A stretch of DNA of 64,000 nt from Linyphia triangularis (lineage: Eukaryota > Arthropoda > Arachnida > Araneae > Linyphiidae). Made by a program: the position numbers and the translations under genes. Numbering within the stretch: the stretch's first letter is position 1; every line of letters starts with the position of its first letter. The stretch covers positions 73,935,589-73,999,588 of the forward strand of contig OZ021733.1 of assembly GCA_963978545.1 (NCBI GenBank). Direction: 5' to 3'. Positions 63,170-64,000 of this stretch are shown here, piece by piece. The notes under the pieces were generated by a model. That model worked only from the letters and a program-made list of their open reading frames with translations, ran no database searches and was not told the origin of the DNA.

Positions 63170-64000
63170 ATTTTATGAAAAAATCACTTTTCCAAAAAAT
63201 GGCTCAAAATGCTTCCAGATTTTGGTTTTAAAATAGAAATATGATTTGCAGTCACTTTATTTCAAATCTGCCCAAAAAAGGACCCTTAATTCAGTTTATA
63301 GCCCAAAATGTAGGTAAAATTCAGAAATTTTCAGTGTTTGAAATGCAGTCCTTTTTTGGGATCAACTTTCGACCCCCTTAATATTTAGTGGTTGTTAAGA
63401 TTTTCGTTTTTAAGAATCTCCTATTAATGAACTTCAATGTTGCCAAGTTACAACATTGTGCTCCCAAAACTCTCTGTGTAAAAATTATGTATGTGTACCA
63501 CTGAAAAAAACAACTTTGCAAATTTTGACCCCCTTAATATTTTGTGGTTGTTAAGATTTTCGTTTTTAAGAATCTCCTATAGAAGACCTTAAATGTGGCC
63601 AAGTTACAATACTGTGCTCCAAATACACTATGAGTAAAAATTCAAAAACTGTAAAATCAATGTATTTTCAAAGGGAAATTTTGAACTTTGAAAATAGTGG
63701 CTCAAATGCTACCAAATTTTTTTTGGGGACCTGAAATATGTTTTATATTTATATTCTGTCCAAATGTGACTGAAAAAATAATTTTTTGAATTTTCAAATT
63801 TTTCGAAATTTTTCAAAGGGGTTAGCCTTAGGAAATTTTATGAAAAAATCACTTTTCCAAAAAATGGCTCAAAATGCTTCCAGATTTTGGTTTTAAAATA
63901 GAAATATGATTTGCAGTCACTTTATTTCAAATCTGCCCAAAAAAGGACCCTTTAATTCAGTTTATAGCCCAAAATGTAGGTAAAATTCAGAAATTTTCAG
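63170..64000 (+). repeat. A-monomer array: one full unit and one cut by the window end
   Basis: Units start at 63170 (type a, 665 bp, ATATTTATATTCTG form) and 63835. The second has CCCTTTAATTCAG, a type b mark, but is cut after 166 bp, before the other diagnostic sites. The array clearly continues past the window. Confidence 0.93.

Larger units (their letters stand above)
1..64000. repeat. Composite satellite array filling the window (A, S and B families)
   Basis: Every stretch of the window can be assigned to one of three related tandem repeats, all in the same orientation, with no unique DNA between them. A (about 665 bp) and S (about 76/86 bp) share the same ends. B (about 175/196 bp) resembles the first quarter of A. 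Stops occur in all six frames at short intervals, and no frame exceeds about 60 codons. The structure fits a eukaryotic heterochromatic satellite; whether it is centromeric cannot be told from sequence alone. Because the copies are so alike, copy number and order depend on how well the assembly resolved them. Confidence 0.97.

Overview
The whole 64 kb window is satellite DNA. I found no gene, RNA gene, transposon, CRISPR array or unique sequence. The longest open frames I can support are eight identical 60-codon minus-strand frames, and these are by-products of a repeated junction. The sequence is strongly AT-rich with long A and T tracts. A tandem array of this size points to a eukaryotic heterochromatic block (centromeric, pericentromeric, or on a sex or B chromosome). 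I lean to an insect, because short motifs in the monomer recall from memory the Drosophila 1.688 (359-bp) satellite family. A nematode or another animal is not excluded.

Three repeat families make up the window, always in the same orientation. A is a monomer of 665/666 bp (670/671 bp with a 5-bp insertion): 61 full copies, one internally deleted copy, and one copy cut by the window end. S is a 75-77 or 85-86 bp repeat that equals an A monomer with its middle deleted. B is a 175/176 or 196/197 bp repeat carrying an invariant AACGCGTT palindrome. Eight to fourteen B units sit between an A-like head and an A-like tail, so each B block looks like an A monomer whose centre was replaced by a nested satellite. 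I count 75 B units in eight blocks.

Layout: A 1-11480 (17 full, one deleted); S to 12030; B1 to 13841; S to 14556; A to 15226; S to 15700; A to 17702; S to 18328; B2 to 19964; S to 20439; B3 to 22075; S to 22400; A to 27064; S to 27226; B4 (14 units) to 29934; S to 30497; A (22 copies) to 45138; S to 45678; B5 to 47489; S to 47898; A to 50565; S to 51114; B6 to 52925; S to 53250; A to 54581; S to 55121; B7 to 56932; S to 57341; A to 60008; S to 60557; B8 to 62368; S to 63169; A to the end.

The order is polar: B, then a post-B type of S, then A, then a pre-B type of S, then B. Exceptions look like unequal-exchange products. They include a direct B-S-B junction, an S array ending in the pre-B unit but followed by A, a doubled 5-unit segment in B4, hybrid B units, and a segmental duplication of at least 8.2 kb at a 9443-bp offset (about 44.8-53.0 kb and 54.3-62.5 kb). 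Local sequence variants mark separate homogenisation zones along the window. All coordinates were counted by eye from the sequence. Monomer starts use the arbitrary phase 'ATTTTATG'.
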